This document shows, piece after piece, positions 19,810 through 29,534 of a DNA stretch of 56,877 nt. A program made the position numbers and the translations under genes. Position 1 is the stretch's first letter. Each line of letters starts with the position of its first letter. The notes beneath the pieces were generated by a model, which searched no databases, was not told where the DNA came from, and saw only the letters and a program-made list of their open reading frames with translations. Source of the DNA: Candidatus Enterousia avicola (lineage in GTDB: Bacteria; Pseudomonadota; Alphaproteobacteria; Rs-D84); the NCBI GenBank assembly GCA_018714345.1, contig DVNO01000012.1, positions 1 to 56,877 of the forward strand. The letters are read 5' to 3'.

Positions 19810-20544
19810 TTATTTTTTGATTTCTTCCCATGTGCAGATTACATATGCATGCTCTGTATCCCCCGTTCTAATTTTATGACGGGTAACAAGGCCGTCTATC
19901 GCAACATCAACCGATACTTCCGGAGTATCAGGACTGATTTCTTTTTTGAAATTCAGTTCTATACTTTTTAGCACATGCTGATTCCTGTACACGTACCCTA
20001 CGCTTTCAGTTGCCCAGACCGCATATACCGCATTATTTATGTGCTGATTTACATCAATATCATCAAACCTGCACTTGAATACATGAGTCTTTTCTGCATC
20101 AAAGTCAGGAAATTTTTCAAACTTTCTGTCCCACGCCCGTTCTGAAATTATCGGCCAACTTGGCAAACTATCATCAGCACGTATCGGGCGACGACGTTTC
20201 ATGTCGATTAAAATCCATTGAGACGTTGCACGAACCATCAATCGACCGTCACTGCCCCGAACCTCAAAATCACGAAACGCACGCAGCCCATCATAAGAAG
20301 ACGGCCATGTTATAAACGAAAGTTCTTCACCTTCTCGCGGCATTTCTACAATGTCTACAAGATAGTGTGTTACAACCCATGCTATGTTATGTTCTATCAA
20401 ATAAGACCGACCACAACCTAAAACCTCTGCATTAGTATCGGCAACCCCTTGAAGTTCATTCATTAAAATCAAGGGTCTAACGTTGCCGTACCTATCACAT
20501 TGATAGGCTTGTAACACTCTCTTCTCTGCATACTTACCAGCCAT
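19810..20544 (-). CDS. acyl-ACP thioesterase (FatA-like)
   Basis: Double hot-dog pattern: AYQCDRYGNVRPLILMNELQGVADTNAEVLG...WVVTHYLVDI...RFDDIDVNQHINNAVYAVWATE. Confidence 0.85.
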   Translation of the reverse strand: MAGKYAEKRVLQAYQCDRYGNVRPLILMNELQGVADTNAEVLGCGRSYLIEHNIAWVVTHYLVDIVEMPREGEELSFITWPSSYDGLRAFRDFEVRGSDGRLMVRATSQWILIDMKRRRPIRADDSLPSWPIISERAWDRKFEKFPDFDAEKTHVFKCRFDDIDVNQHINNAVYAVWATESVGYVYRNQHVLKSIELNFKKEISPDTPEVSVDVAIDGLVTRHKIRTGDTEHAYVICTWEEIKK

Positions 20545-20546
20545 TT

Positions 20547-22958
20547 TTATTCACCCTTAACTTGATTGTTTTGTGCAACGACAAAATCAATCTTATCGCC
20601 CAACAAAACTTCATTAGCCCTTGCTGCGGATTTTATAACACCATGCAGTGCAACAGGCACATCAGACGGTATAGTTAAGGTTTCTAGTTTCGCCCCATTA
20701 CCTATCTTTTGCTCTGTACGCATACCACGAACAGTCTTTAACAAATCTAACGCTATCTGCATCTCAGACACGTCTGTATCACGTGCAGCATCAACAGATG
20801 GATATTCAGTCAAATGCAACGTGTCACCACCTTCATACGATTTGTAAATACGCTGCCATAATTCTTCGGTTTGGAAAGGTATAAATGGCGCATACAAACC
20901 TATTACTGCACGCAATACCTCATATAACGTCCACTGCGCAGATAATTTTGATTCCGCACTATACTTTTCTGGTGACCAGAATCTGTCTTTGATGAACTCT
21001 AAATACTGATCACAGAAGATTTCATAAAAGAACGTATCTATCGCAGCACGAGAATTATAATTATCGTACTTGTCCAAATTCTTACGAACTTCCGCAATCG
21101 TCTTATTCAACTCTGACAAGACCCAGCGATCTTCTATGAACCTATCTGCAACCGATATTTTCTTTGCTGTATCTGGTTCAAAATCAGTCAAATTCATCAA
21201 AACATATTTAGCGGCATTCCACAATTTTGTAAGCAATTTAGACCCACGCTTAACCTCGTCATCACTATAACGAATATCTGTACCTATTGGCGCTGTTGCA
21301 ATCCAATAGCGCAAAGCATCTGCACCAAACTTTGCAACAGTATCTAGTGGATCTGTGCCGTTGCCTTTTGTCTTGGACATCTTCTGTCCTTTGGAATCAC
21401 GTACCAACCCATGAAAGTTTACCGTTCTGAAAGGAACATCGCCCATAACATACATTCCCATCATTATCATACGTGCAACCCAGAAGAATATTATGTCCGC
21501 ACCTGTATACAGTAAATCTGTTGGATAATATTTCTTTAATTCTGGTGTTTCATCCGGCCAACCCAATGTAGAAAATGGCCACAAAGCAGAAGAAAACCAC
21601 GTATCCAAAACATCCTTGTCACGAGTTAATTCTTTGCCCCCAGATTGTTTAATAGCCTCTTCTTCGCTTTCTGCGACATAAACATTACCATCTGCGTCAT
21701 ACCACGCTGGTATATGATGCCCCCACCATAACTGACGAGAAATTGGCCACTGGCGAATATTCTTCATCCACGCCATATACAAATTATAACGGTGTTCTGG
21801 CATGAATTTTATGCGACCGTCTTCAACAACCTTTATCGCTTCGTCTACCAACTTGGTTGTGTCAACAAACCACTGATCTGTCAAATAAGGTTCTACAACC
21901 ACCCCACCTCTTTCAGAATATGGTGTCGGAATAACTTTGTCTTCTATCTTTACCAACAGACCCGCAGCTTCTATATCCTTTACAACTTCCTCGCGAGCCT
22001 TGAATCTATCCATACCACGATATTTTTCCGGAACGCAATCTGCATCATTTAACTTTGCATCTGGCGTCAAAATATTTACAGCTTTCAAATTATGACGCTG
22101 ACCTACTTCCCAGTCATCAAAATCGTGTGCAGGCGTTATCTTTACCGCGCCAGTTCCTTTTTCTGGATCGGCATGTTCATCCCCGATAATTGGAATTTCT
22201 ATATCCGTTAGCGGTATTATCGCCTTTTTACCAATCAAGTGCTTTAATTTTTCGTTTTCTGGATGTACTGCAATTGCTTGGTCTCCAAATAACGTTTCTG
22301 GTCTGGTCGTCGCAATTTCAACATAACCACCACCAACTAAAGGATAATTAAAGTAATAAAATTTACCTTTCTCTTCCCGCGTCTCTACTTCCAAATCAGA
22401 AACTGACGTCTGCTGTTTAGGACACCAATTTACTAAACGTTTGGCACGGTATATTATCCTTTCGTTGTACATTTTTACAAACAACTTTATAACCGCGCGC
22501 GACAATCCATCATCCATTGTAAAGCGTTCGCGCTTCCATACAGGCGTTACCCCCAATATGTGCAACTGGTTTACAATCTGACCACCCTTTTCGGCTTTCC
22601 ACTTCCAAGCGTAGTCAAGCAACTGCTCTGTACTTAAAGAACGTGGATTTATACCTTTCTTCGACAAGTCACGTTCTACCAACAACTGAGTAGCAATAGA
22701 CGCATGATCTGTACCAGGTTGCCACAAAACATCATAACCACACATACGTTTATAGCGACAAATAATATCCGTTAAAACATTATCCAACGCATGTCCCATG
22801 TGTAAATTACCCGTAACATTCGGTGGTGGCATCATAATGCAAAAAGCGGGTTTATCTGACGTTACGTTATTTGACCAAAAATCATTCGAATCCCAGAAAT
22901 TCTGTATTCTAGTTTCTATTTCTCGTGCGTTTAAATTTTTTCCTAAATCTATTTTCAT
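20547..22958 (-). CDS. valS: valyl-tRNA synthetase
   Basis: MMPPPNVTGNLHMGHALDNVLTDI; KMSKTKGNGTDPLD. Confidence 0.98.
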   Translation of the reverse strand: MKIDLGKNLNAREIETRIQNFWDSNDFWSNNVTSDKPAFCIMMPPPNVTGNLHMGHALDNVLTDIICRYKRMCGYDVLWQPGTDHASIATQLLVERDLSKKGINPRSLSTEQLLDYAWKWKAEKGGQIVNQLHILGVTPVWKRERFTMDDGLSRAVIKLFVKMYNERIIYRAKRLVNWCPKQQTSVSDLEVETREEKGKFYYFNYPLVGGGYVEIATTRPETLFGDQAIAVHPENEKLKHLIGKKAIIPLTDIEIPIIGDEHADPEKGTGAVKITPAHDFDDWEVGQRHNLKAVNILTPDAKLNDADCVPEKYRGMDRFKAREEVVKDIEAAGLLVKIEDKVIPTPYSERGGVVVEPYLTDQWFVDTTKLVDEAIKVVEDGRIKFMPEHRYNLYMAWMKNIRQWPISRQLWWGHHIPAWYDADGNVYVAESEEEAIKQSGGKELTRDKDVLDTWFSSALWPFSTLGWPDETPELKKYYPTDLLYTGADIIFFWVARMIMMGMYVMGDVPFRTVNFHGLVRDSKGQKMSKTKGNGTDPLDTVAKFGADALRYWIATAPIGTDIRYSDDEVKRGSKLLTKLWNAAKYVLMNLTDFEPDTAKKISVADRFIEDRWVLSELNKTIAEVRKNLDKYDNYNSRAAIDTFFYEIFCDQYLEFIKDRFWSPEKYSAESKLSAQWTLYEVLRAVIGLYAPFIPFQTEELWQRIYKSYEGGDTLHLTEYPSVDAARDTDVSEMQIALDLLKTVRGMRTEQKIGNGAKLETLTIPSDVPVALHGVIKSAARANEVLLGDKIDFVVAQNNQVKGE

Positions 22959-22961
22959 TTT

Positions 22962-23483
22962 TTATTTCCTAATTATCGGTTTCCAATTCGTTGTATCAAT
23001 ATTTTTTAATTCGGCTGGCAAATCTGAATCGCTTAAAACGTTCCAAGTTTGCGTCCTGCCAAACGGGCCTATTTTTCCACGCACTCGTAATTTATCGTTA
23101 TAATCTTTCCAAATCTCACTTGAATAAACGCTACCCTTTTTAGGGTCCATTATCTTACCATCTGTGTATTCGGAATCATCTGAATCCCATTCCATTTTCC
23201 AGATAATATCTAACCCTACATACTTCGGACTTCCTGCGACCTTTTCTGCAATTTTTACAGGATTATTTATAGTTTCTGAAACATTACCCTTTTCATCATA
23301 TAACGCGACTATACGCCCCGCTAACAAGCTATCATTTCCGTCTTTATACTCGTATAACTTAACAATAGACTTTGGCAAATTCGTTTCATCATCAATCGTT
23401 TGATACATTCCCGTAAATGGCAATGCAGCACATGCAGCACCAGACACAAGTATTCCACAAAGCCCAAAAGTAAATATTTTCAT
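22962..23483 (-). CDS. DUF2147-family secreted protein
   Basis: Signal peptide, GMYQTIDDETNLPKSIVKLYEYKDGN..LAGRIVAL...GKIMDPKKGSVYSSEIW. Confidence 0.8.
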   Translation of the reverse strand: MKIFTFGLCGILVSGAACAALPFTGMYQTIDDETNLPKSIVKLYEYKDGNDSLLAGRIVALYDEKGNVSETINNPVKIAEKVAGSPKYVGLDIIWKMEWDSDDSEYTDGKIMDPKKGSVYSSEIWKDYNDKLRVRGKIGPFGRTQTWNVLSDSDLPAELKNIDTTNWKPIIRK

Positions 23484-23616
23484 TATAAAACACCCCTAAA
23501 TTACTCTGCAAATCCTATCAGATAAAAAATAAAATTCAAGGCATTGTTATAATATTAATTGACAAATTAAAAAATTTGTACTATATATTACACAACAAAC
23601 AAAAAGAGCATAAAAA

Positions 23617-24015
23617 ATGACAGCTTCAGAGCTTTCTTTTATAAAGCAAATTTTTGAAGAGAATCCTATTTCTCACTGTGTGAAATACAGCGGCAGAAGC
23701 CCTGTGGATGTTTATACAGTCAGCACCTCTTATCGCACAAAAGAAGGAACAATCAGAAAAGATTTGGTTACCGTAACAAACACAAAAGACACTGCTTTGT
23801 TCGAGGTTTTAATTGGTGGCAGCTGCGTTTTTGCCAAAAATTATAGAAAAGCAAAACCTATCAAACTAACTGATTCCAACTCTCTACCAGATGAAGACGA
23901 AGTCATTTTAGATTTGCTGAAATTATGCGATGACAAGGTTACAAGAAAATACTTAAATCAGTTAAAAGAGATAAAAAGTTTCTTAGACGATTTAAAAAAC
24001 TCTAACATAAAGTAA
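23617..24015 (+). CDS. hypothetical protein (132 aa)
   Basis: TTGACA-N18-TATATT promoter at 23559-23588; followed 5 nt later by a second ORF of similar layout. Confidence 0.65.
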   Translation: MTASELSFIKQIFEENPISHCVKYSGRSPVDVYTVSTSYRTKEGTIRKDLVTVTNTKDTALFEVLIGGSCVFAKNYRKAKPIKLTDSNSLPDEDEVILDLLKLCDDKVTRKYLNQLKEIKSFLDDLKNSNIK

Positions 24016-24020
24016 AAGAC

Positions 24021-24413
24021 ATGTCCGACGATCTATTCACTTTGTTACTTCTTGCAATACAAAAAACTTTTATATCAGTAGAAAATACTGATACAGGTTC
24101 ATCTTACTATTTCATTCTGCGTGATGATTCTGAAATCCAAGAAATAGAGCTTCAATGTTTATACTCTCATACAGACGAAAAAAATACATATGCAAAATGT
24201 AACTTTTATGTAAACGGCTTTTTACTTGAAGAAGCTTTTATTCCTGTATTTCAAGGAAAAAAGCCACAGAAATTTAACAAACTAACAACTTCAGCTAAAC
24301 TGGAAATACTATTAAGAGCATGTTCTCAAAAAGTAATAAAACAAGAAATAGAATGCCAAAAATTCAATATGCTTAAAACATTTAAAAAGAATTCTAAACA
24401 ACGCTCTAATTAG
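24021..24413 (+). CDS. hypothetical protein (130 aa), possible distant paralogue of the preceding gene
   Basis: Tandem with 23617-24015; C-terminal KLEILLRACSQKV versus EVILDLLKLCDDKV. Confidence 0.6.
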   Translation: MSDDLFTLLLLAIQKTFISVENTDTGSSYYFILRDDSEIQEIELQCLYSHTDEKNTYAKCNFYVNGFLLEEAFIPVFQGKKPQKFNKLTTSAKLEILLRACSQKVIKQEIECQKFNMLKTFKKNSKQRSN

Positions 24414-24418
24414 AAAAA

Positions 24419-25177
24419 TTAAATTGCGCGAACAATTCTACAAAACGTAACCCCATAAACTTCCTTGGCGCCAGCTTTCATTAAAACGTGACGCAATTCA
24501 GAAAATGTCGCACCAGTAGTCATAACATCATCTACTAGCAAAATTTTTCTGCCGCGTATGTTTTCGGGATTTATCACATTAAAAACACCTTTTACATTCT
24601 CCATACGTTGCTTGGCATTTTTATGGCCCATATCTGCCCTATACTTACGTTTTAAACTAGACAAATCCATTCTTACCCCAAAGGCTTTCGCAATAGGCCG
24701 CGCTAACAATGTCGCCTGATTATAACCACGATGAAACAAACGTTTGTACGCCAATGGTACAGGAATGACTACATCAGGTTTTATATCTACATCTCGTAAA
24801 GTCCATATCATGGCCCGTGACATAAAGTAAGAATATCTTATTTTCCCAGCATGCTTAAATGGCAACATAACTGACCGAGACACGTCATCGTAAACACATG
24901 CAGAACGAATTAAATCCAACTCGCAACAACCTGCCGCACAATTTGGGCACAGTGGCTGATTTCCTAAATCAATGTTTGCAGGAAACGGATATCCACATTT
25001 TTCACATTTTGGATTTCCTATCCAATTGAATCCAACCCAACAATCCGCACATAATTCGCCATTCGTCGATACCGCTGCACCACATATCGGACAAGACGCA
25101 GGAAATAAAAAGTCAATCAAGGAATTTGCGCATCTATTAATGATATTATGCGCATTCGCAGAAAACTTCTTTACCAA
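24419..25177 (-). CDS. comF: ComF-family amidophosphoribosyltransferase-like protein
   Basis: N-terminal Cys clusters CPICGA..CADCW..CEKCGYPF..CPNC; PRPP motif ILLVDDVMTTGATFSE. Confidence 0.93.
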   Translation of the reverse strand: MVKKFSANAHNIINRCANSLIDFLFPASCPICGAAVSTNGELCADCWVGFNWIGNPKCEKCGYPFPANIDLGNQPLCPNCAAGCCELDLIRSACVYDDVSRSVMLPFKHAGKIRYSYFMSRAMIWTLRDVDIKPDVVIPVPLAYKRLFHRGYNQATLLARPIAKAFGVRMDLSSLKRKYRADMGHKNAKQRMENVKGVFNVINPENIRGRKILLVDDVMTTGATFSELRHVLMKAGAKEVYGVTFCRIVRAI

Positions 25178-26559
25178 GACATACTTCTATATGTTTTCTT
25201 GCTGACCGTATCACCAAAAATATCTTTCTGCTGCTTAGTCAGCGTTTCATATTGATCAAGCGATATCATCCTTAGTACTAAACCTTCTTCGTCACGCTGG
25301 GAAAGCACAGGTAATATACGCTGTTCAGAAATTCCATTGTCTCGCAAGACTTGTTCTATTATCGCCAAACGTCTTGCTGCCAACTTCCGTTCTTCTGCGT
25401 TGGTTGTAACGTTCTGAGGAATCGAAACCTGAACCGCACGTGTTGGATTACTTAACACTATTCCTGCATACTCTGTCAGCAAATTATAATTATCTCTGGA
25501 TAATGCAGCGTCGGCATTTCTAAATTTTATCTTTATCTCTAATGGTCTTATTCCACCTAGCTGAGTACCAGCTGTTTCGGACAAATCACGCTGTGAAGTA
25601 AACCCTTCGGCATTAGCCGTCATATCACTAGCAACATCAAACCTATCATCTATTTGGAAAGTTGATAAATGCTTATTCTCTGACAAGAATGTTTTTCTAA
25701 ACGCTTTACGTAATTCACTTGGACTCATTTGCGTCATCTCGTTACGCGTCTCAACAATACGTGGTGATTCTGCACGCTGAACGGCACGAACAACAACATC
25801 GTCAGACACATCATCAAATGGAACAACGACACGTGACAATCTTACATCATCATTTTCACCTGCCTTCGCCACGCTTTCATTTGCAATACCCGTACTTCTT
25901 GCAGAACTACGAGAAACAACTTTGCGTTGTGACAAATTATTTTCTGCCGCAAAAGGCTTAACACTTTCATCGGCACGACGCTGCAGCTCATTCAAATGAG
26001 CAATTTGCGCATCCAATTCAGACATAGCAGTATCTGTTGACTTAGATACAGAACTAGCAACTCTCGACACATCAGAAGTTCTTTGACTTGCCACCACTTC
26101 CCCGTCCAAGCTTTCTTCTGGCAGCATTGTATCAGAGCGAATTACAGAAAATTCGTCAGGAGAGGGTAAGCGCAAAGGTATAACATCGGACGATGAAGAT
26201 ACCCGTGCCCATAAATCTGCACTTGGTCTACGTGGAGACAAAACATCCGATGCAACAATTTGTTCACCAGAATCTACTGGCTTGGCAACAGATGCTTTTT
26301 GTGTGGTCGCTGCACGCGAAACAACAGTGCGAGATTCTTTTTCATTACTTGCCACACTCTTTTCTTTATTCTCTGTATTTGTATTAGATTTTGCTATTGC
26401 AGTAGGTGCCTTGGCTTCTGAATGCTTTATGATTGGTTCCCCAAACGCTTCGCGCGCAGAAATTCCGCCCGCCGCCACATTGACTACGGGCAACCGTACG
26501 TTCGCAAAAGCCGGTAAAACAACAAAAAGAGATAAAACAGAGATTGCAATCTGTCGCAT
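25171..26559 (-). CDS. secreted Ser/Val/Arg-rich protein with C-terminal OmpA-like domain
   Basis: Start moved to MRQIAISVLSLFVVLPAFANV (signal peptide); C-term IKIKFRNADAALSRDNYNLLTEYAGIV..RKLAARRLAIIEQVLRDNGISEQRI resembles OmpA/MotB. Confidence 0.6.
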   Translation of the reverse strand: MRQIAISVLSLFVVLPAFANVRLPVVNVAAGGISAREAFGEPIIKHSEAKAPTAIAKSNTNTENKEKSVASNEKESRTVVSRAATTQKASVAKPVDSGEQIVASDVLSPRRPSADLWARVSSSSDVIPLRLPSPDEFSVIRSDTMLPEESLDGEVVASQRTSDVSRVASSVSKSTDTAMSELDAQIAHLNELQRRADESVKPFAAENNLSQRKVVSRSSARSTGIANESVAKAGENDDVRLSRVVVPFDDVSDDVVVRAVQRAESPRIVETRNEMTQMSPSELRKAFRKTFLSENKHLSTFQIDDRFDVASDMTANAEGFTSQRDLSETAGTQLGGIRPLEIKIKFRNADAALSRDNYNLLTEYAGIVLSNPTRAVQVSIPQNVTTNAEERKLAARRLAIIEQVLRDNGISEQRILPVLSQRDEEGLVLRMISLDQYETLTKQQKDIFGDTVSKKTYRSMSW

Positions 26560-26630
26560 TTTCCTTTCCTTCCTTAATTCATCATAGAACAAATGACGAA
26601 TCGCAAGCAAGTAGAAAAATGCAAAAATCG

Positions 26631-27677
26631 CTATTTTGTTACTTCATCACAAATAATTTTTACTGCATTATTCGGGACAAGTGATTTGTGAGCCATTTTC
26701 TCCAATCGATTAGTATTCTCAAAAAGTTCCGTCAATGTCGCGCTTAGCCATTTTGGGGTAAACTTCTCTTGCGGGACAGCAAATCCACCACCAAGCTTTG
26801 CAAAACTTTGTGCATTTGCAGCCTGATCTGGATTTATGTTTAATGGTACTAATATTGCCGGTCGCCCAACTGTTTCTAGTTCCACAACTGTGCTTGCACC
26901 ACTTCTTCCTATAACCAAATCCGCATCAATTATTGCACCTGCCATATCGTGTATAAAGGACAACACATTTGCGCGTATTTTGTTATCTGCATATAACTTT
27001 TGCAGCCTAGCCACATTTTCTGGACGCGTCTGATGTGTAACAAAAATCTTCTTGTTTTTCATCTGTAACAATGCTGCCGGAACCACATCGTCTAGAATCT
27101 GAGCCCCCAAAGACCCACCCGTAACTAATAATTTCGAAGCATTTGGAATTGGTGCCCCCGCTGCCGCCAAAAATTCCTGTCTAACAGGTAACCCCGTATA
27201 AACTATTTTAATTTGCGTATTACCTGGTATACCATCAACAGATGGAAAGCTTGTCATTAACGTCTTTACCCAGCGCATTGCAAATTTGTTTGCACGACCA
27301 ATGGCCGCATTTTGTTCATGCAAGTACGTAGGTATTTTCCACAAATGCGCTGCAAAAACAGCTGGAACAGACGCATAACCACCAAAAGCAACTAATCTAT
27401 CTGGTCTAGAAAACAAGAAACGAAACGTCAGCCACGTTGCAGATAAAGCTATTTTTGACAAAGCAAGAACTTGCTTTATACGGCTTTTTGCGCCGACACC
27501 CGACGCCCATAACATTACTACCTTGGCCCCATCTGGTGCGCCATCTTTAACCATTTGCTTTACGCGACCATCCGCAGAAATAGTGACACTATATCCGCGC
27601 TTTACTAATTCTGTCGCCACGCTTAATGCCGGAAAAACGTGACCGCCCGTACCACCTGTTGCAATCCATATTTTCAT
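26631..27677 (-). CDS. murG: UDP-GlcNAc--undecaprenyl-PP-MurNAc-pentapeptide GlcNAc transferase
   Basis: WIATGGTGGHVFPALSVA; LHEQNAAIGRANK; LVTGGSLGAQILDDVVP; VIGRSGASTVVELETVGRPAILVPL. Confidence 0.96.
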   Translation of the reverse strand: MKIWIATGGTGGHVFPALSVATELVKRGYSVTISADGRVKQMVKDGAPDGAKVVMLWASGVGAKSRIKQVLALSKIALSATWLTFRFLFSRPDRLVAFGGYASVPAVFAAHLWKIPTYLHEQNAAIGRANKFAMRWVKTLMTSFPSVDGIPGNTQIKIVYTGLPVRQEFLAAAGAPIPNASKLLVTGGSLGAQILDDVVPAALLQMKNKKIFVTHQTRPENVARLQKLYADNKIRANVLSFIHDMAGAIIDADLVIGRSGASTVVELETVGRPAILVPLNINPDQAANAQSFAKLGGGFAVPQEKFTPKWLSATLTELFENTNRLEKMAHKSLVPNNAVKIICDEVTK

Positions 27678-27760
27678 GTTTTTTCTCTGTTTTTATGGTA
27701 TAATTCTCAGTGACTAGTTATTATAACACCGCTATTAAATATTTCAACAAGGAGTAACTT

Positions 27761-28288
27761 ATGTTAGAAAAAAAAGCAACTAACACAAATAACATTCCCA
27801 AAAGCTACTTAAAATTCAAAGCCCTGTTACCGCGCGATGGATTCTGTATTCTAAAACCAGATGATTTTAAAAAAATGATAAAAATTATTCATGACGAACA
27901 AGATAAAAAAACAAAAAACGTTCTTTTTGGTGAAGTATTAGATAAGTTATTCGCTGGTGGTTGGGGCTGGTATATGCGCTACGGCCAAAGCCTATCATCT
28001 GCACGACCTATAAGGCGCGCATATCAATTACCAGAAAGTGAGCGAGATAAAGCTCTAAAAGTTTTGAGAATGGTAAAAGACATGCACATTGAATTACGTT
28101 ATAAACCAAGCTATATCGGAATTATCAACTCATTTATACGAGAGTTTGGCGGAAAAACAGTAAGCCGCGAACAGCAAAATCAAAAACAAAAAGAAGAATT
28201 TAACAAGGCAATATCAAAAATAAAATCTGGTTCAAAAATGCCGCGAAAACTAAAAAAAAGACTGACGAAATTGGAGAAGGTTCATTAA
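27761..28288 (+). CDS. hypothetical protein (175 aa)
   Basis: Consensus-like AAGGAG SD; own terminator; opposite strand to flanking murG and ftsW. Confidence 0.65.
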   Translation: MLEKKATNTNNIPKSYLKFKALLPRDGFCILKPDDFKKMIKIIHDEQDKKTKNVLFGEVLDKLFAGGWGWYMRYGQSLSSARPIRRAYQLPESERDKALKVLRMVKDMHIELRYKPSYIGIINSFIREFGGKTVSREQQNQKQKEEFNKAISKIKSGSKMPRKLKKRLTKLEKVH

Positions 28289-28313
28289 AAAAACGGGATT
28301 TTCCCGTTTTTTA
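28286..28313. terminator. bidirectional terminator
   Basis: aaaaaaacgggattttcccgtttttt. Confidence 0.7.
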
Positions 28314-29447
28314 CTTCCACCGATCTTCTCTTACTATTGCCATTATCATACCAAACAGCAGGCAAAATGACAGCAAAGAACTTCCACCATATGATATAAA
28401 TGGTAACGTCATTCCTTTTGGTGCAAATAAATGCAAAGTAGACATAAGATTTATGCAGACTTGTGTACCAAACAATGCAGCCGTTCCACCTGCCGCATAA
28501 AAAACAAATTTATCCCTAGCATTTATAGCATTCAAAATCAGACGCCGTAATACCAACATTAAAAAGATTATTAGTGCACACGCCAATATTGCCCCTGCAT
28601 CCTCTGCAACCGCGGCAAATATAAAGTCAGTATGCGCATCTGGCAAAGATTGTTTAACAAACGAACCGTCACCTTGACCGAATAAACCACCATTTTGAAT
28701 AGACTGAACCGATTGAGTAACCTGATATGTATCCCCTGTTCCCGTAAAAAATGAAACTATACGATTATGCACGTGTGACATTGTAAAGAAAGCAACGGTC
28801 AACAATCCGACAGCCGCCGCCCCTAAAACAGGTATTATGACCAACGGCAAGCCCGCTATAAACATCATAGCACACAACACAGCCAGATATAGAATAGACG
28901 TACCTAAATCAGGATGAGAAAAGATTATAAGTAATGATACTGCAAAAGTTGCCAAATATGGCCACCATGATAGCCACTTAAATCGCCATGCCTCTTTATT
29001 AAAGAAAATATCGTCCCCATAAACATCACGCATTTTTGCAAAGAACCACGCTGTGATTATTATAAATCCAGGCTTCATTATATCTGCTGGCATGACATTG
29101 GCAAACCCCAAAGAAACGAAACGATCAGAACCATTTATAGTGTGTGGTGCCACAATAGTTACTAAAAGCAGCAACAACCCAACCGCTACATTTAACCACG
29201 ACAACCTTATAACCCATTTTTTATTTAACATACTGGCCCCTAAAAGGGTTACAAATCCCAACACATAAAATGGAATCGCTTTTACTATATAATAGTTCCA
29301 AGGTTGTCCAATACGCTCTGCTGCAACCGAACCCGCTGAAATCATACAAATCACGCTTATCAGCATCATCACCAGCACATAGGCCAGCAATTTACGGTCT
29401 ATTTCAAAGTACCAACTAGTAAGTTTGCTTTCTTCCGTTCTTAGCAT
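28311..29447 (-). CDS. ftsW: SEDS-family peptidoglycan glycosyltransferase FtsW
   Basis: NGSDRFVSLGF, PDLGTSILYLAV, GQGDGSFVKQSLPDAHTDFIFAAVAEDAG, PFISYGGSSLL. Confidence 0.9.
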   Translation of the reverse strand: MLRTEESKLTSWYFEIDRKLLAYVLVMMLISVICMISAGSVAAERIGQPWNYYIVKAIPFYVLGFVTLLGASMLNKKWVIRLSWLNVAVGLLLLLVTIVAPHTINGSDRFVSLGFANVMPADIMKPGFIIITAWFFAKMRDVYGDDIFFNKEAWRFKWLSWWPYLATFAVSLLIIFSHPDLGTSILYLAVLCAMMFIAGLPLVIIPVLGAAAVGLLTVAFFTMSHVHNRIVSFFTGTGDTYQVTQSVQSIQNGGLFGQGDGSFVKQSLPDAHTDFIFAAVAEDAGAILACALIIFLMLVLRRLILNAINARDKFVFYAAGGTAALFGTQVCINLMSTLHLFAPKGMTLPFISYGGSSLLSFCLLFGMIMAIVREDRWK

Positions 29448-29506
29448 GTCGGGAATATTATACCATCTTTTTTAAGAAAATATACTGCTGAAAATATTTT
29501 TATTTA

Positions 29507-29532
29507 AAAACCCGACTTAAAAAGTCGGGTAA
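29507..29532 (-). terminator. mraY terminator
   Basis: aaaacccgacttaaaaagtcgggt. Confidence 0.65.
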
Positions 29533-29534
29533 GA

